Assembly (NCBI GenBank): GCA_029237695.1
Contig: CM055279.1
Location: 60,833,530 to 60,897,529 of the forward strand
From: Conchocele bisecta
Taxonomy: Eukaryota; Mollusca; Bivalvia; Lucinida; Thyasiridae
Reading direction: 5' to 3'
DNA length: 64,000 bases
Shown: in pieces, positions 12,152-23,739 of the stretch
Layout: each line of letters begins with the position of its first letter
Position numbering within the stretch: position 1 is the first letter of the stretch
The notes under the pieces: model-generated
Database searches by the model: none
What the model was told of the DNA's origin: nothing
Seen by the model: the letters and a program-made list of their open reading frames with translations, nothing else
Made by a program: the position numbers and the translations under genes

Positions 12152-12789
12152 CTACCGGGGAACATCTTCAGTTCGTTGAAGGAGGCCTGTATACAACAGG
12201 AGCAGAAACAAGCATACACGGACAATCTGGAAGAACGTGATCTTGAACGACTCTCAAGTAAATAAAGCAAATGGCGTAAAACAATTACAAGGGACGCAAC
12301 CAGCGCGGCCAAGGTGAACCACTCAATACGACCCCTGGTCAAAACGGACCCATGTCGCAGATTATACAAAGAGGATCTGATACGAGGGTGGGTCAATAAA
12401 TAGTGTCACATGATACATAAGTTTGAAAGTATATCTAAAACTACACTTATCGTTCTACATTCCGTCAGGGTAGTCTCTCGTGGGGTCTAACATACAATAT
12501 TCCCGTTGTGGCCGTGCCGCAATATTCGTTGCTAAGCAACCGGCGTTGATACATTCGACACTTGCGGTCACGTGTGACTGAATGTTATCGAAGCTACTGT
12601 AACGGATACATCGCAAGGGCATCGTCAGGAAGGGTGGAGGTTCAGAGGCTTCGTACGAACCCCCCTTTTTGAGTCAACATCAGTTTTTGAAACTAACAAG
12701 AATTCCGTCACTGAAGCGGTATCGCGCATGCCGAGGCATTTGACCGTGTTGTGAAAAAAACAATAACTTTAACGCAATTGCCTTACAAA
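12152..12789. other. Gene-free stretch with a possible mariner-like end
   Basis: 12,381-12,415 reads TACGAGGGTGGGTCAATAAA, like the start of some Tc1/mariner inverted repeats, but I found no partner end. Frames of about 80-100 residues on both strands over 11,929-12,396 overlap a MITE fragment and have no recognisable domain. Confidence 0.35.
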
Positions 12790-13000
12790 TTTTCTTTATG
12801 GAAATTAAATAAGTGTATAATTGCAACTCGTCCACCACTTTTAAAAAGTACGAGTGCCAGCTACACAGATATAATTACTTAGTAATCTTTAATGTACTCA
12901 TAGGGACTGGCGTTGGTATCAAGGTAGTTTCATATGCAAATGATGCAGTATTTTTAAATTATTTATATCAACTAAATGCTGAATAAATATTTGTATGCAA
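12790..13000 (-). mobile_element. TTAA MITE fragment, reverse orientation
   Basis: AATTAAATAAGTGTATAATT, GATATAATTACTTAGTAAT and CATATGCAAATGATGCA are the reverse complement of the 3' half of the family. The fragment is diverged. Confidence 0.5.
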
Positions 13001-13378
13001 ACCAATAACCGTCAGGGATCAGACTAAGGTGGCCCACCACCATTGATTTTCCCTAAAACACTAACCAGTTACCACACAGTTTGCTATTCTCTGCTACTTT
13101 CATTTTTCTTACGGATGTTGTGGGAGCTATTTTCCAATAACCTCCACTTATTCTCCTCTGGATCTTGACTAATTAATATATAGATTTAATTATTTGATTG
13201 CATCGCTGTTTTGCTATCGACGATATACACTGTATTGTGGCCAATAAAAATATGTGATTGCTTTAAGAATGGCAGAACAAATGCGTATAAAGAAATATAC
13301 AGTGTGAAAATAACATGACTTGTAGCAATATCTGTCGCCCATGGGCTCTGAATATTGTGTCAATTTTGTATGTCATTT

Positions 13379-13808
13379 TCCAGAAAATACTGCCCGCTAT
13401 ACACCATTATCCCACGTATTGATTGCCATTGTTATACATTTTATATCAGACGAAAATTTCCACACTTATATCATGGGCGATAACCGTGTTTCCTTAAAAT
13501 GTTAACGGACATTACTATTTATTTTCTGTATTTATGTTTTGATATGCAATGATTATACTTTATAACATATCGAACATATGATTTTAATTAGTATAAATAA
13601 TAAAAAAAAGTATCATGCCTTATTTGCAAATGAAACTAGCTTGATACCACCGCGAGTCAATATCAGTAAAATAAATATTACTAAATGATTATATCTATAT
13701 AGCGGGCACTCGTAATTTTTAGAACTTGTGAAATAGTGACACAATTATGCACTTATTTAATTCCTAAAAAGAACATGTTGTGCCTACTGAGTGGGCATGT
13801 ACCTTTAA
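13379..13808 (+). mobile_element. TTAA MITE, copy 3 (5' truncated)
   Basis: Begins inside the element (CCCACGTATTGATTG, then ATATCATGGGCGATAACC) and ends with GTGGGCATGTACCT followed by TTAA (13,805-13,808). The left terminal repeat is missing. Confidence 0.7.
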
Positions 13809-13869
13809 CGATGAGTTAACTGAGTTAAATTCATTCAGTCAAATGTGAGTGTATTTGCGAACTCAAGGC

Positions 13870-14036
13870 AACTCTTGCAATCTACTCCCGTACCGTCCGT
13901 AGCTAGAGTTACGATTCCACTCATAGGATTCCTCTACAGAATAGCGAATCGGATCTGATTCGCTATTCTGCAGAGGAATCCTATGAGTGGAATCGTAACT
14001 CTAGCTACGGACGGTACGGGAGTAATTGCAAGAGTT
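13870..14036. repeat. Near-perfect 167-bp palindrome
   Basis: The left arm from AACTCTTGCAATCTACTCCC reads to a centre near GCGAATCGGATCTGATTCGC and is followed by its reverse complement, ending AGTAATTGCAAGAGTT. I see only a few mismatches or 1-2-bp gaps. There is almost no loop, so it could extrude as a cruciform. It directly precedes the direct repeat at 14,074. Confidence 0.85.
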
Positions 14037-14073
14037 ACCGTTCGCAACTAGTGTGAGTGGCTGTTGGGAATAC

Positions 14074-14717
14074 AGTCGTAAGTCTCACTTTCCACTAACG
14101 GTAGTGAGACAGACAGCAGTCATGTGTACATGTAGGAGCGTACGTTTCCACCTTCGTTTCCTCATGTTTATAGAGAAAAGTAGGTAATTAGTGCCGTGAA
14201 TGGGAATATATCTGGCAAAGCTCAGAAAACGGGATGGGCAAGGCTCTGCCGAGCACATCTCGTTTCCGTGCCGCGCCAGATATGTTTTCCCATTCACGGC
14301 ACTAACCTACTATTCTATTTATCCCGTCAACGCTACAAACAGCATTAAACTGCACACAAAAAAGCCAGCCGCATCCTCAAAATCTGAGAATCGATTAGTA
14401 TGACAACCGCGCATATTCATACGCAGTGATTAGGTCGTATTGACAGAATATCAACAAAAATTCATGGCACAGTTTTTCATAATAATTCGCTTCCGATATG
14501 TTATCTACGGCTACAATTTGATCCATTTAAAAAATGTGAGCAACCAAAGTGCACACCCAAACCTGTTGTATGTAGGTCAAAATTTAGTAAACTGTATATT
14601 TTAAACATTTAAACAAATACTCTTTGATGTAGAACTAGTAAATTGCCAAACATAATAGAACAGGGAAATAATTTTCCCATGAACGCCATTTTTTGCTCCT
14701 GTTGTTGCTCAACATTC
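14074..14717 (+). repeat. ~640-bp direct repeat, copy 1
   Basis: From AGTCGTAAGTCTCACTTTCC to CTCCTGTTGTTGCTCAACAT, matched almost throughout by 15,488-16,147. Internally it has a hairpin with the arms GTGCCGTGAATGGGAA and TTCCCATTCACGGCAC (14,193-14,302). The two copies bracket a frame of about 690 bp. Either a composite element or a tandem duplication. Confidence 0.75.
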
Positions 14718-14778
14718 ACGCAGCAGGGATATACTCACAACACTAAATAGAGTAGGGACCTCTGCCAGCTACAAGGGA

Positions 14779-15466
14779 GTGAATCGATCACGGTGTATCA
14801 TGTGTGATTACACAATACAGTCATCAGAGGTCACTGGGGTGTCCATTCCAAGCCATTTTTCTGATGATGGCTGGGCATTTGGTGGCTTTGACAGTGAATA
14901 TTTCGAAGATAATTCCTCCATTTCCGGTATCCAAGGCAAACATTATACAGCGCAGGCACTCTACCAGGAAACCACTTCGCCAGCTTAGTCAAAATCTTCC
15001 GTATCAAGCACGAATCCGTCAAAAGAAAAACTTCCTTGCCAAACTTCCTTGCCACAAACCCGTGGTGAAACCTACATTACCACCTAACTTTAGGCTTGTA
15101 GAAAACATCGAAGTGAACATGTTATCTGATGCTGAGGAAGCTGTAGAGCCGTCAGCCAATACCGAATTCCTCATATCACTTATTCGCTGTGGGTTCCCAT
15201 GCTCAGCTGCTGCTCCTGGCGAGTCCCCTTTGACAGAATATGCCACCGTCCGCAAGGCACTGACCAATTTCCAGGCATTTCGGCGCCAGTTGAATCAAGA
15301 CACTATGGCCATAGTTTCTGATGAGGTTGTGTATCACATTGTTGTTGATATAGTCATGAGTGAGCCGTACACTTTCGATAACCTTTGTCCAATGTTGGGA
15401 ATGTTTCACTTTGCTAACTTAAAGGTACTCTTGCGATGGCAGTGGTATGAGCGACGCACTCATTGA
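14779..15466 (+). pseudogene. Unrecognised coding-like region between direct repeats
   Basis: Two overlapping plus-strand frames look protein-like. One runs 14,779-14,988 and is acidic and Ser/Asp/Glu-rich. The other runs 14,804-15,466 (220 residues) and has a basic middle and a more globular C-terminal half with EVVYHIVVDIVMSEPY and LGMFHFANLKVLL. The latter resembles, from memory, short segments in large repeated invertebrate ORFs of unknown role. One reading is a single gene with a frameshift near 14,980. The end at 15,466 abuts the second direct repeat, so it is probably truncated. I do not assign a function. Confidence 0.35.
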
Positions 15467-15487
15467 AAGGCACTGACCAATCACTGA

Positions 15488-16147
15488 CAGTCGTAAGTCT
15501 CACTTTCCACTATCGTGAGTGAGACAGACAGACAGCAGTCATGTGTACATGTAGGAGCGTACTTTTCCACATTCGTTTCGTCATGTTTATAGAGAATAGT
15601 GCCGTGAATGGGAAAATATCTGGCAAGGCTCAGGAAACGGGATGGGCGAGGCTCTGCGGAACACATCCCGTTTCAGTGCCGCGCCAGATATGTTTTCACA
15701 TTCACGGCACTAACCTACTATTCTATTTATCCCATCAACGCTACAAACAGCTTTAAAATTAAAAAGAAAATAACTCCAGCCGCATCCTCAAAATCAGAGA
15801 ATCGACTAGTATGACAGCCGCGCATATTCATACGCAGTGATTATGTCGTATTGACAGGATATCAACAAAGATTCATGGCACAGTTTTTCATAGCTACAAT
15901 AATTCGCCTCCAATATGTTATCTACGGCTACAATTTGATCCATTTAAAAAATGTGAGCAACCAAAGTGCATGCTCAAACCTGTTGTATGTAGGTCAACAT
16001 TTAGTAAACTGTATATTTTAAACATTTAAACAAATAATCTTTGATGTAGAACTAGTAAATTGCCAAAAATAATAGAACAGGGAAATCATTTTCCCATGAA
16101 AGCCATAATAATGACATTGTTTCTCCTGTTGTTGCTCAACATTCAAC
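15488..16147 (+). repeat. ~640-bp direct repeat, copy 2
   Basis: Same sequence as 14,074-14,717 with scattered differences, including an extra CAGA unit in GAGACAGACAGACAG and AATAATGACATTGTT in place of TTTTTTG near the end. Contains the same hairpin (GTGCCGTGAATGGGAA and CATTCACGGCAC). Confidence 0.75.
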
Positions 16148-17046
16148 ATAACGAACTGAAGCTTTCAAATTTACAAGACATACATGTAAATGTCAGATAA
16201 ACACCTTGACATGGTAAAATATCCAGTTTCTGCATGTGTATGTTCTTTATTAATAATTTATTGATACAGCTTTGACAGTTTTATATCGCTAACATATCAA
16301 ACACGCCGGATAACCGATTGCAAAAAGCACTCTACCATGTTATACATTAAAGAGATGGGGTTAAATTGCTACCCTCGTTAGAGGTACAGAGCGGGGTAGC
16401 AATTTTGTTTCTAAGTGTTTCATGGCACAAACGCACTGAGTTGACGGGGTAAATATGTTTATTCCACCAACATGTCTTGTTTGTTTTATCTTGAATAAAC
16501 AAGCATTTGATTACCTTTGTCACGCAGTGAGGATGCGTTATCGTGCTGGGTGGAAGCAACAACACTGGCTATAATGGGAGGTTTGCATATCACTGATATG
16601 GTGGATACTTGCTGCCATAGTGCTCTTGTTAATATATTGATATGCACACTATGTTATGGACTGACTTTATAGAATAAGACCTTTTGTTTCAAATTTAGTA
16701 AAATCATACATATGATAGAATGTCTATAGAAAGTATATCTGACCCTGTTCTTCTTAGTGTATATTATACAGAGCTCTGAGTTGCTATCCGTGCCATTTTA
16801 GTTTGTGCATGCTATCCGACAGTTTCACCACTTGGTGCGTTTGACACATACAGCTACTATCACTGAAAAAAATCAGTCTATGCTCAATAAATGTAAATCA
16901 AGTAATTGTTTGCAAGAAAACATTGTCAATTTGTTAATGTGAAATTTACGGACTATTTTTTTTTCTTCAACTGCTTTGATGTAAATGAAAACAGGATTAT
17001 TGCACTTTGTGTTCTTTGTGCACTTTTTGTTCGCTCATAAGTAACT
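16148..17046. other. Gene-free stretch
   Basis: A small hairpin, TTGCTACCCTCG with GCGGGGTAGCAA (about 16,367-16,403), is the only structure seen. No credible coding region. Confidence 0.4.
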
Positions 17047-17275
17047 GGGGCCCGTTTCACTAAACTTTCTACGACTAAAATGTTCGTAAGCGCAAATTTA
17101 GAATCGTCTGGAAAATTAAATTGATGGATTTACATTTATTGAGCATAGGCTGCATATGCAAATGTAAATCCAATAACTGTCTACAAGAAAACATTGTTAA
17201 TATGAAATTTAGAGACTATCATAATGTCGCACTTACGAACATTTTAGTCGTATGAAGTTTAGTGAAACGGCCCCC
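17047..17275. mobile_element. MITE with GGGGCCCGTTTCACTAAACTT ends
   Basis: The left end (GGGGCCCGTTTCACTAAACT, then ACGACTAAAATGTTCGTAAG) is the inverted repeat of the right end (ACGAACATTTTAGTCGTATG, then AAGTTTAGTGAAACGG and CCCCC). About 229 bp, non-coding. Confidence 0.8.
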
Positions 17276-17690
17276 AGGGAAGTAGGACATGATGAAGATC
17301 CTCGTCTGATTCATGACGTAATATACATAGTTTAAACATAGTTTATTGCATATACGTACAATGGGCTTGGGCTACAAGTTCTCACAACATTAATTACAGC
17401 CCTTACCCAAGTATTTCAACAATACATCAATTTAACAGCAAAGGCGATAAGTATACAGGTATATGTACATGGGTACATACCAATAATCTTGCGGTATATA
17501 TATATATATATATATTTGCACAATGTACGAAAAGAAAAATCGGATAAAAAGAGAGAGTAAAGAAAGTGAGAGAGGAAATTGGGAGAAAGAGTGAAAGAGC
17601 TATGTGTCACAATGTACATATAATATATAACCTAATGCATAGATAGATGTGCACTGCAGTTGATTTCAGTGTTCTTTGTTATCAGGTGGT
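17276..17690. other. Low-complexity DNA
   Basis: Includes (TA)n at 17,493-17,515 and a GA-rich patch AGAGAGTAAAGAAAGTGAGA around 17,551. May be the 3' flank of the adjacent minus-strand retrotransposon. No gene. Confidence 0.4.
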
Positions 17691-17756
17691 ACTGGATGAT
17701 GTTGACAAATGGAAAGCATCCGATAGAGCTTGCGTCTCATGCATCCACCAAGTGTG

Positions 17757-18065
17757 TTACTCAAATCTTTTCGTAGCTTTAATATAATCTTGTACAGCTT
17801 TAAAAATAACAGTATTGCACTCATTACTTTCTTCAGGTATGCCATGCAAAAGTATATGTGCGTTTAGGGGATAAAATTGTCGTAGTGAATGGCATAAAAT
17901 TAGACGTTGCGCATGATATTTAATACATTCAAAGAAGTAATGTTCAGCATCCTCTACAACTTCACTACATTCGCAGTAGGGAGTTTCTCTTATATGGTTA
18001 TTGCAAAGATCACAATTAAGACTGCTACATTTATTTCGAATTCTTGCATGCATAACTGAAAACAA
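17757..18065 (-). pseudogene. Retrotransposon ORF2 C-terminal fragment
   Basis: 102 residues with a Cys/His-rich stretch: NKCSSLNCDLCNNHIRETPYC, then CSEVVEDAEHYFFEC. The EDAEHYFFEC motif is common at the C-terminus of CR1-type ORF2 proteins. It follows the RT on the same strand but is separated from it by about 470 bp of broken frame, so it belongs to the same decayed ORF. The first Met is internal to the original protein. Confidence 0.7.
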
Positions 18066-18536
18066 TCGATCTCCCTCTAAATAGTATGGTGGTATATTAT
18101 ATTGAGTATATAGTTGTTGGGCTCATGATGTTTTGAAGTGTCCAAGACTATCTATATTTCTCAGCAACGGGTCAGTTTCATTCCAGAGTTGTACCGAAGA
18201 TGGTATAAACGATTATTTGTATACTTCCAGTCGTGTATTGGGGACATTTAAATCAAATTGATTTCTAAGATTGTAACGAGATATATTATTAACAGTGGGT
18301 GGAATCAGGTTAGAAATATAACTAGGTACTTGATTATTGTTGGCTTTGTACATGATCGAAAGCTTTTGAATACTACGTCGAACAGATAGAAGTTGCCATC
18401 CAACTTCTTTGCCTTAAGTTGTCGAGTGATACTGACCGTGTTAATCCTGTTACTATTTTAGCGGCTTCATTCTGATTTTTTGCCAACGAATCCTTTTCAT
18501 ATTCTGTACACCCATCCCAGACAGATGAAGCATATT

Positions 18537-19925
18537 CTAGTATAGGTCTCGTGTAAGATATATATATATTTGGTTTAAAGACTGTCTGCTTATCTTAAAT
18601 TTTAGGTTACGCATTATTCCCAATACTCTCGTAGTCGAATTAATTATATGTTGTATGTGTGTATGCCATTTTCCGTTATTGCTCAATGTTAAACCAAAAT
18701 GCTTATGATCGTCAACAAAGGTTATGGACGTGTTCTGAAATATTAAGTTTAAGGGTCGATCAAGTTGTCTTAATGTTAGAAGCATCGCTTCAGTCTTGTT
18801 CGGATTGAAACTAACCAACCATTGTTTAGCCCAATCAGAAATCATTAGCAGGTCATGATTTATTATGCCTTCTAGATCATCAACATTTGTTGAAGAAAAG
18901 GACAGAGAGCTGTCGTCAGCAAATAATCGAACAATACTTAATAGATGGTCAGTTATGTCATTGACATATATTGGAAATAGTAATGGGCCGAGTACCGAAC
19001 CTTGTGGTACACCAGCAGTAACTAATTTGGTATCTGAGGTTGTGGACCGTATTGATACGGACTGTTTCCTGTTCGACAAGTAGTTTTCGATCCAGTGTAA
19101 AATACAACCATTTAATCCATTTTGCCTTAGCTTAAATATTAATCCCTTATGCCATACTCTATCAAAGGCTTTAGAACTATCACAAAACACTATACATGTA
19201 GATTGTCGTTCATCAAATGCCTGACATATTTGATGGTGAATGTATATAAGTTGATATACCGTTGAGTGGCCTGGTAAAAAACCAGATTGCCTGTTGTAAA
19301 TCAATTTTTGTGAGTGCAAGTGATAATAAATATGTTTAAACATTATTCTCTCCATTACCTTACCTAGACAGCTTAATAACGATATCGGGCGATAATTCGA
19401 AGGGGTCTGTCGACACCCCTTTTTAAATAGAGGAATTACACTTGCTAATTTCCACGCCATCGGAAATTGATATTCATTAACAGATCTATTAAAGAGGATC
19501 GCCAGAGGTTTTGAGATAGATGTAATAGTTCCTTTTAACATTCTATGACTAATTAGATCGTATCCACAAGCTTTATTAGTTTGCAAAATTCGTATTATAT
19601 CTCTAACCTCAGATTCATTTATATTAATCGTATCAAGAACTTGGTTAGTTTTTAATGCAAACGATGGCAAAGTAGAGTTATTATCATCAACAGTTGATAT
19701 TGAAACGAAGAAGTTGTTTAGACAGTTTGCTTTTTCGGCACCAGACAAATATAAATTTTCGCTGTTGCCGTCATTGGTTTTTAATGGAGGAATAGTACCA
19801 CTTGACTTGCTGTCTTTCACAAAGTGTCGGACTAGCTTCCAGAAATATCTTTTGTTATTCGAAAATGATTCTGTTAGGTTAAACTCTATGTCGTTATAAA
19901 ATGCTTTTCTTGCATGTTTTTTCAT
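18537..19925 (-). pseudogene. Reverse transcriptase domain of non-LTR retrotransposon
   Basis: 462 residues. RT motifs in order: NYRPISLLSCLGKVMERIM (fingers), SKAFDRVWHKGL (motif A; catalytic Asp), GVPQGSVLGPLLF (motif B), and RLFADDSSLS (motif C; FADD at 18,912-18,923), then SFNPNKTEAM and FGLTLSNNGKW. It would copy the element's RNA at a nicked target site. It lies in the same reading frame as the endonuclease ORF upstream; only a TAA at 19,953-19,955 separates them, so the two were one protein. The C-terminal end is lost by frameshift. Catalytic residues remain but the gene as a whole is broken. Confidence 0.9.
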
Positions 19926-19952
19926 ATTATTAACTTTATTCCGAGTTGTTTT

Positions 19953-20966
19953 TTATCTATTCCAATCGTCCACCCGTCCAAATTGTATTGCTTTCTTTCG
20001 CAACTTGTCCCTTAGCTTGCTTGTTTGGCGAATTTCGGAATCATACCATGGTTTATCGTTAGGCCGCACTGTAACTTGACTGCATGGAATGCATTGCTTG
20101 GCTAGCTCAAAGAACTTAGATGTAAATATATTAGATGCATCATCTACACTACCATTATTTAAAATTGTCCAATCAATATTAAGCATCAGCTCGTTAAATT
20201 TAGCAAAGTCTGCTCTTTTATAGTTCCATACAGTTCGTTTATATGAATTATTGTATGAACTTTCAGCTGGTATGATGACACATGTAGCCTTATGATTACT
20301 TATGTTTGGCGAAACAGATAATACATCTCTTTTGAGAATGATCTGATCTTGGTTAACAATAATTGGATCCAGTAAGGTTGAAGTAGTAGCTGTTTCCCGA
20401 GTTGCGGATGTAAATATGTTTCTCAATGAATTCATAATCATTACGTCTTTTAACTTGTGGTTTTGTACATTTAATTGATCTTCATTTACATCGCCAACAA
20501 TAATGATATTATTTGTTATATCTGATACCAGTTCTAGATTGCGATTAAGTAATTCCCAAAATTCGATATTTGACGACGGGGGTCGGTAAATCGTGCCAAT
20601 CAAGAACGTTTTACGGTTTGTCTTAACTTGAATCCAGATGGTTTCATCCCAAAATGTTTCTAAATGTTGCATTCTTTCTGCTAATAAGTGGTCTGCGACA
20701 TATACTAATATACCCCCAGAATGTGGCGATTTGTCCTTTCGGAATGGTAAGCCATATCCATTCATTAGTAAACTGCTCGTTTCTATAGCGCATGATAAAT
20801 GCGTTTCTGTAAAACATAGAATATCGAAGTCTGTAAAAGTGTCCTCGGTATAACTGACCTTATTGCGAATACTTCTAATATTTAAATGTAAAATTGAAAA
20901 AGATCCAATCTCATTTTCAGGCCCTGGATTTCTTTCAACATCACCAGCCAGCAGTAACAAAATCAA
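19953..20966 (-). pseudogene. APE-type endonuclease domain of non-LTR retrotransposon
   Basis: About 337 residues of exonuclease-endonuclease-phosphatase fold. Motifs: ILHLNIRSIRNK (Asn), DILCFTETHLS (catalytic Glu), GGILVYV, IGTIYRPPSS, IIIVGDVNED (Asp) and SNHKATCVI (Ser-x-His). It makes the first nick at the target. The frame opens about 30 bp upstream of a 2A-like sequence at its N-terminus; the start listed is a TTG and no in-frame ATG is visible before an upstream stop, so the true N-terminus is missing or frameshifted. It ends at an in-frame TAA before the RT. Confidence 0.88.
20919..20945 (-). other. 2A-like ribosome-skipping motif (GDVERNPGP)
   Basis: The residues preceding the endonuclease read LLLLAGDVERNPGP, which matches the 2A consensus D-x-E-x-N-P-G-P and has the usual hydrophobic run before it. 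In known 2A peptides the ribosome fails to join the last Gly and Pro, releasing the upstream product. 2A motifs at the N-terminus of APE-type retrotransposon proteins have been described in trypanosomes and marine invertebrates. Upstream, a 70-residue hydrophobic frame (20,963-21,175) in another phase may be the remains of the leader. Confidence 0.85.
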
Positions 20967-21175
20967 AGATATATTGCTAGAAAAATGTTGAGGTTAAATA
21001 GTAATCCAGATCCTCTACATTTAAATATATTGGTCAAACAATTACCTATATCCGCTAACACATTCAGTATTATATATAAAATGTTAGTATATATTGTAAA
21101 CGCAAGCAATATCGGCTGTGTGCTACAATTAAAATTACCTATAGCAGCCCTCCAGGAAGTTAAATCATTACCCAT

Positions 21176-22299
21176 TCGGCTTATTAATTAAATCAGCGAG
21201 GTGAAGAGCTGCCATAGGTATCAACAATGACAACCTCACCCAACAACACCAGATAACATGTATGTTCACAAATCTTCTCAACATAGTGCATGTACCTATA
21301 ATAGTGACATTCAAACAGCAAGGACGTTTGACTGAGATAAAGAATGTATAACGAGTAAAAAGCAAAAGGAATAGTAGAAAAACAACAAGATGATATTGAA
21401 GCTGGTAGGAACACGTACATGCAACATACAAATACATCTTCCTAAAATGTGATGCAGAACGGTGTTCAGGTTTTTGTGGCGGGATGGATAGTCCAGTGAA
21501 CTATTCTCATATTAAATATATACTGCAAAGTATCGTGTGTCAGTTACAAATCATTTAACGAACACTGTAGATCTCGATCAGATCGCATGTCTAGCCAAAC
21601 GGGTCATGCATTTAATCCAGTGACATAATGCTTTCTTTATTGTTATAATAATAAATACCTAAATAACACTCACACGTGTCACTGGGAAAAGCGATCTACG
21701 TTAATTTATTGACCACAGTTATGTCACAGTATTATGAAGAAGATTCACATTCCGCTATAAAAAATAAACTTATATGCAACTCGAGAGTATGAAATGACAC
21801 GGTAGGATATCGATTACATGAGTGACCATTACATAATGTACAACCCGAGCAGATCCGGACCAGCCTAGGCAGAAGTATATAGTACGATCAGGGTTTACTC
21901 AGTTTTCCACTACGCAAACATGTAGAATCCTCCTATTATAAATAAGTTTACCCTGCCAAGGTAGAATGTATCAACTGGATGTGTGAACAGCACAGTTCTA
22001 CAATCAATGTATATACAAACCAGCCTGCACACGAACGTATATTCTGATCAGTGTATACTGCATTAGTTACTATGTGATAATGTCGGATCAGGTTCTTGTA
22101 CGTTACGATGACGTGATGTGCGAAACCATATCGACTGATTTTAATAACCGCTCAGAATATAACCAACGTAGGCATAGACCAGCCTACATCGAAGTATATG
22201 CTGAGCAGGATATACTTGGTTTATCAAACGTAATAGACTTGAATCATCTGAGTACAGCTTGAAATTGTAAAAGTATGATTGAATCGTACATCACCTACA
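21176..22299. other. Gene-free stretch
   Basis: Small frames at 21,168-21,437 and 22,074-22,262 lack domain, composition or context support. Words such as AGACCAGCCTACAT at 22,166 foreshadow the minisatellite that follows. Confidence 0.4.
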
Positions 22300-23340
22300 G
22301 GCACAGACAAGTCTACACACAAATGTATAGTCTAATCAGTGTATACTCTGTGCTCCGTGCGTTACTCCTGAGAAATGTAACATCTGCCAAGTAGTGAATA
22401 AATGAACCATACATGATTTACAACCAGTGTAGACCGAGACCAGTTTAGACACGAATGTATAATCTGATATGGGTATACTCTGCTTGTTACTTCTTAAAAA
22501 GGAACATCAGCCAAGTTTATTAGAGTATGGCGTATCATGACAGAACAAGTAGTGGATGAATGAACCATACATGATTTACAACCAGTGTATACGAATGTAT
22601 AATCTGATCTGGGTATACTCTGCTTGTTACTCCTTAAAAGGGAACACCAGCCAAGTTTTATCTTAGTATGACGTGACATGATAGAACAAGTAGTGGATGA
22701 ATCTATCATACATGATTTACAATCAGTGTAGACCGAGACCAGCTTAGACACAAATGTATAATCTGATCTGGGTATACTCTGCTTGTTACTCCTTAAAAGG
22801 GAACACCAGCCAAGTTTTATCTTAGTATGACGTGACATGACAGAACAAGTAGTGGATGAATTAACCATACATGATTTACAACCAGTGTAGACCGAGACCA
22901 GCTTCGACACAAATGTATAATCTGATATGGGTATACTCTGCTTGTTACTTCTTAAAAGGGAATAGCATGCATGTTTATTAGAGTATGGTGTGACATGACA
23001 GAACAAGTAGTGGATGAATGAACCTTACATGATTTACAACCAGTGTAGACCGAGACCAGCTTAGACAAAAATGTATAATCTGATCTGGGTATACTCTGCT
23101 TGTTTCCCCTTAAAACGGAACATCAACCAAGTAGTGGATGAATGAACCTTACATGACTTACAACCAGTGTAGAGCGAGACCAACGTAGACACGAATATAT
23201 ATCTGATCTGGGTATACTCTGTTTGTTACTCATTAAAACTGAACATTAGCCAAGTGTTATTTTAGTCTGACGTGACGTGATAGAATAAGTAGTGGATGAA
23301 TGAACCATACATGATTTACAACCAGTTGTAGACATGGTGT
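22300..23340. repeat. Minisatellite 4, ~159-bp unit, about 6 units
   Basis: TGCTTGTTACTCCTTAAAAG recurs at 22,621, 22,780, 22,939 and 23,097, giving units of 158-159 bp. Each unit contains ACATGATTTACAACCAGTGT, AGACCGAGACCAGCTTAGAC and AAGTAGTGGATGAATGAACC. The 170-residue minus-strand frame is a translation of the repeat (LGWCSLLRSNKQSIPRSDY repeated), not a gene. Confidence 0.9.
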
Positions 23341-23538
23341 ATTGACAAGCACGAAATAGCGTGTTTTCGAGTGGTTTCTTGCGACTTTGTGGAATGCGAA
23401 ATAACAATTACATGAAATCCCCGGTCGAAATTTCGCGTTGTTTTTTTCTGTTTTCCACTTTTAAACTGTTCACGCTTACAATTCGAACTTTGAAACTAAA
23501 CACGTGTCTGAGAGAACGCGAAACGTCGTAATGCGAAA

Positions 23539-23739
23539 TACAGTCAAACCTGTGAATAAAGTTCAGCCATGGGAAGTGACAAATCTGGCCTTTGTTCACA
23601 GGTGGTCTTTATTCGCAGTGTCATATATATACAGTAATACTTTATATGTAGTAATTGTGCCATTGGGACAACAAACGTGTAGCCTTTACAGTCAGGTGAT
23701 TGTTATTCTGAGGTGGTCTTTAGCACAGGTTCGACTGTA
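23539..23739. mobile_element. MITE with CAGTCAAACCTGTG ends and TA target duplication
   Basis: TA then CAGTCAAACCTGTGAATAAAG on the left; CTTTAGCACAGGTTCGACTG then TA on the right. A CAGTCGAACCTG terminal repeat with TA duplication is typical of Tc1/mariner-mobilised MITEs. About 200 bp, non-coding. Confidence 0.75.

Larger units (their letters stand above)
17700..21100 (-). mobile_element. Non-LTR retrotransposon (CR1/jockey-like), degenerate
   Basis: Reading the minus strand from about 21,100 to 17,700 gives a 2A-like motif, an APE-type endonuclease, a reverse transcriptase and a Cys-rich C-terminal region. This is the usual order of a CR1/jockey-group ORF2. Breaks: one in-frame stop between endonuclease and RT (19,953-19,955), loss of frame after the RT (18,537), and a frame change upstream of the 2A motif. 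The 3' limit is uncertain; I see no poly-A tail, in keeping with CR1-like elements. Confidence 0.8.

Noticed and set aside
22494..23006. 170-residue minus-strand frame with a repeated peptide
   Set aside because: It translates the 159-bp minisatellite; no start context or domain.
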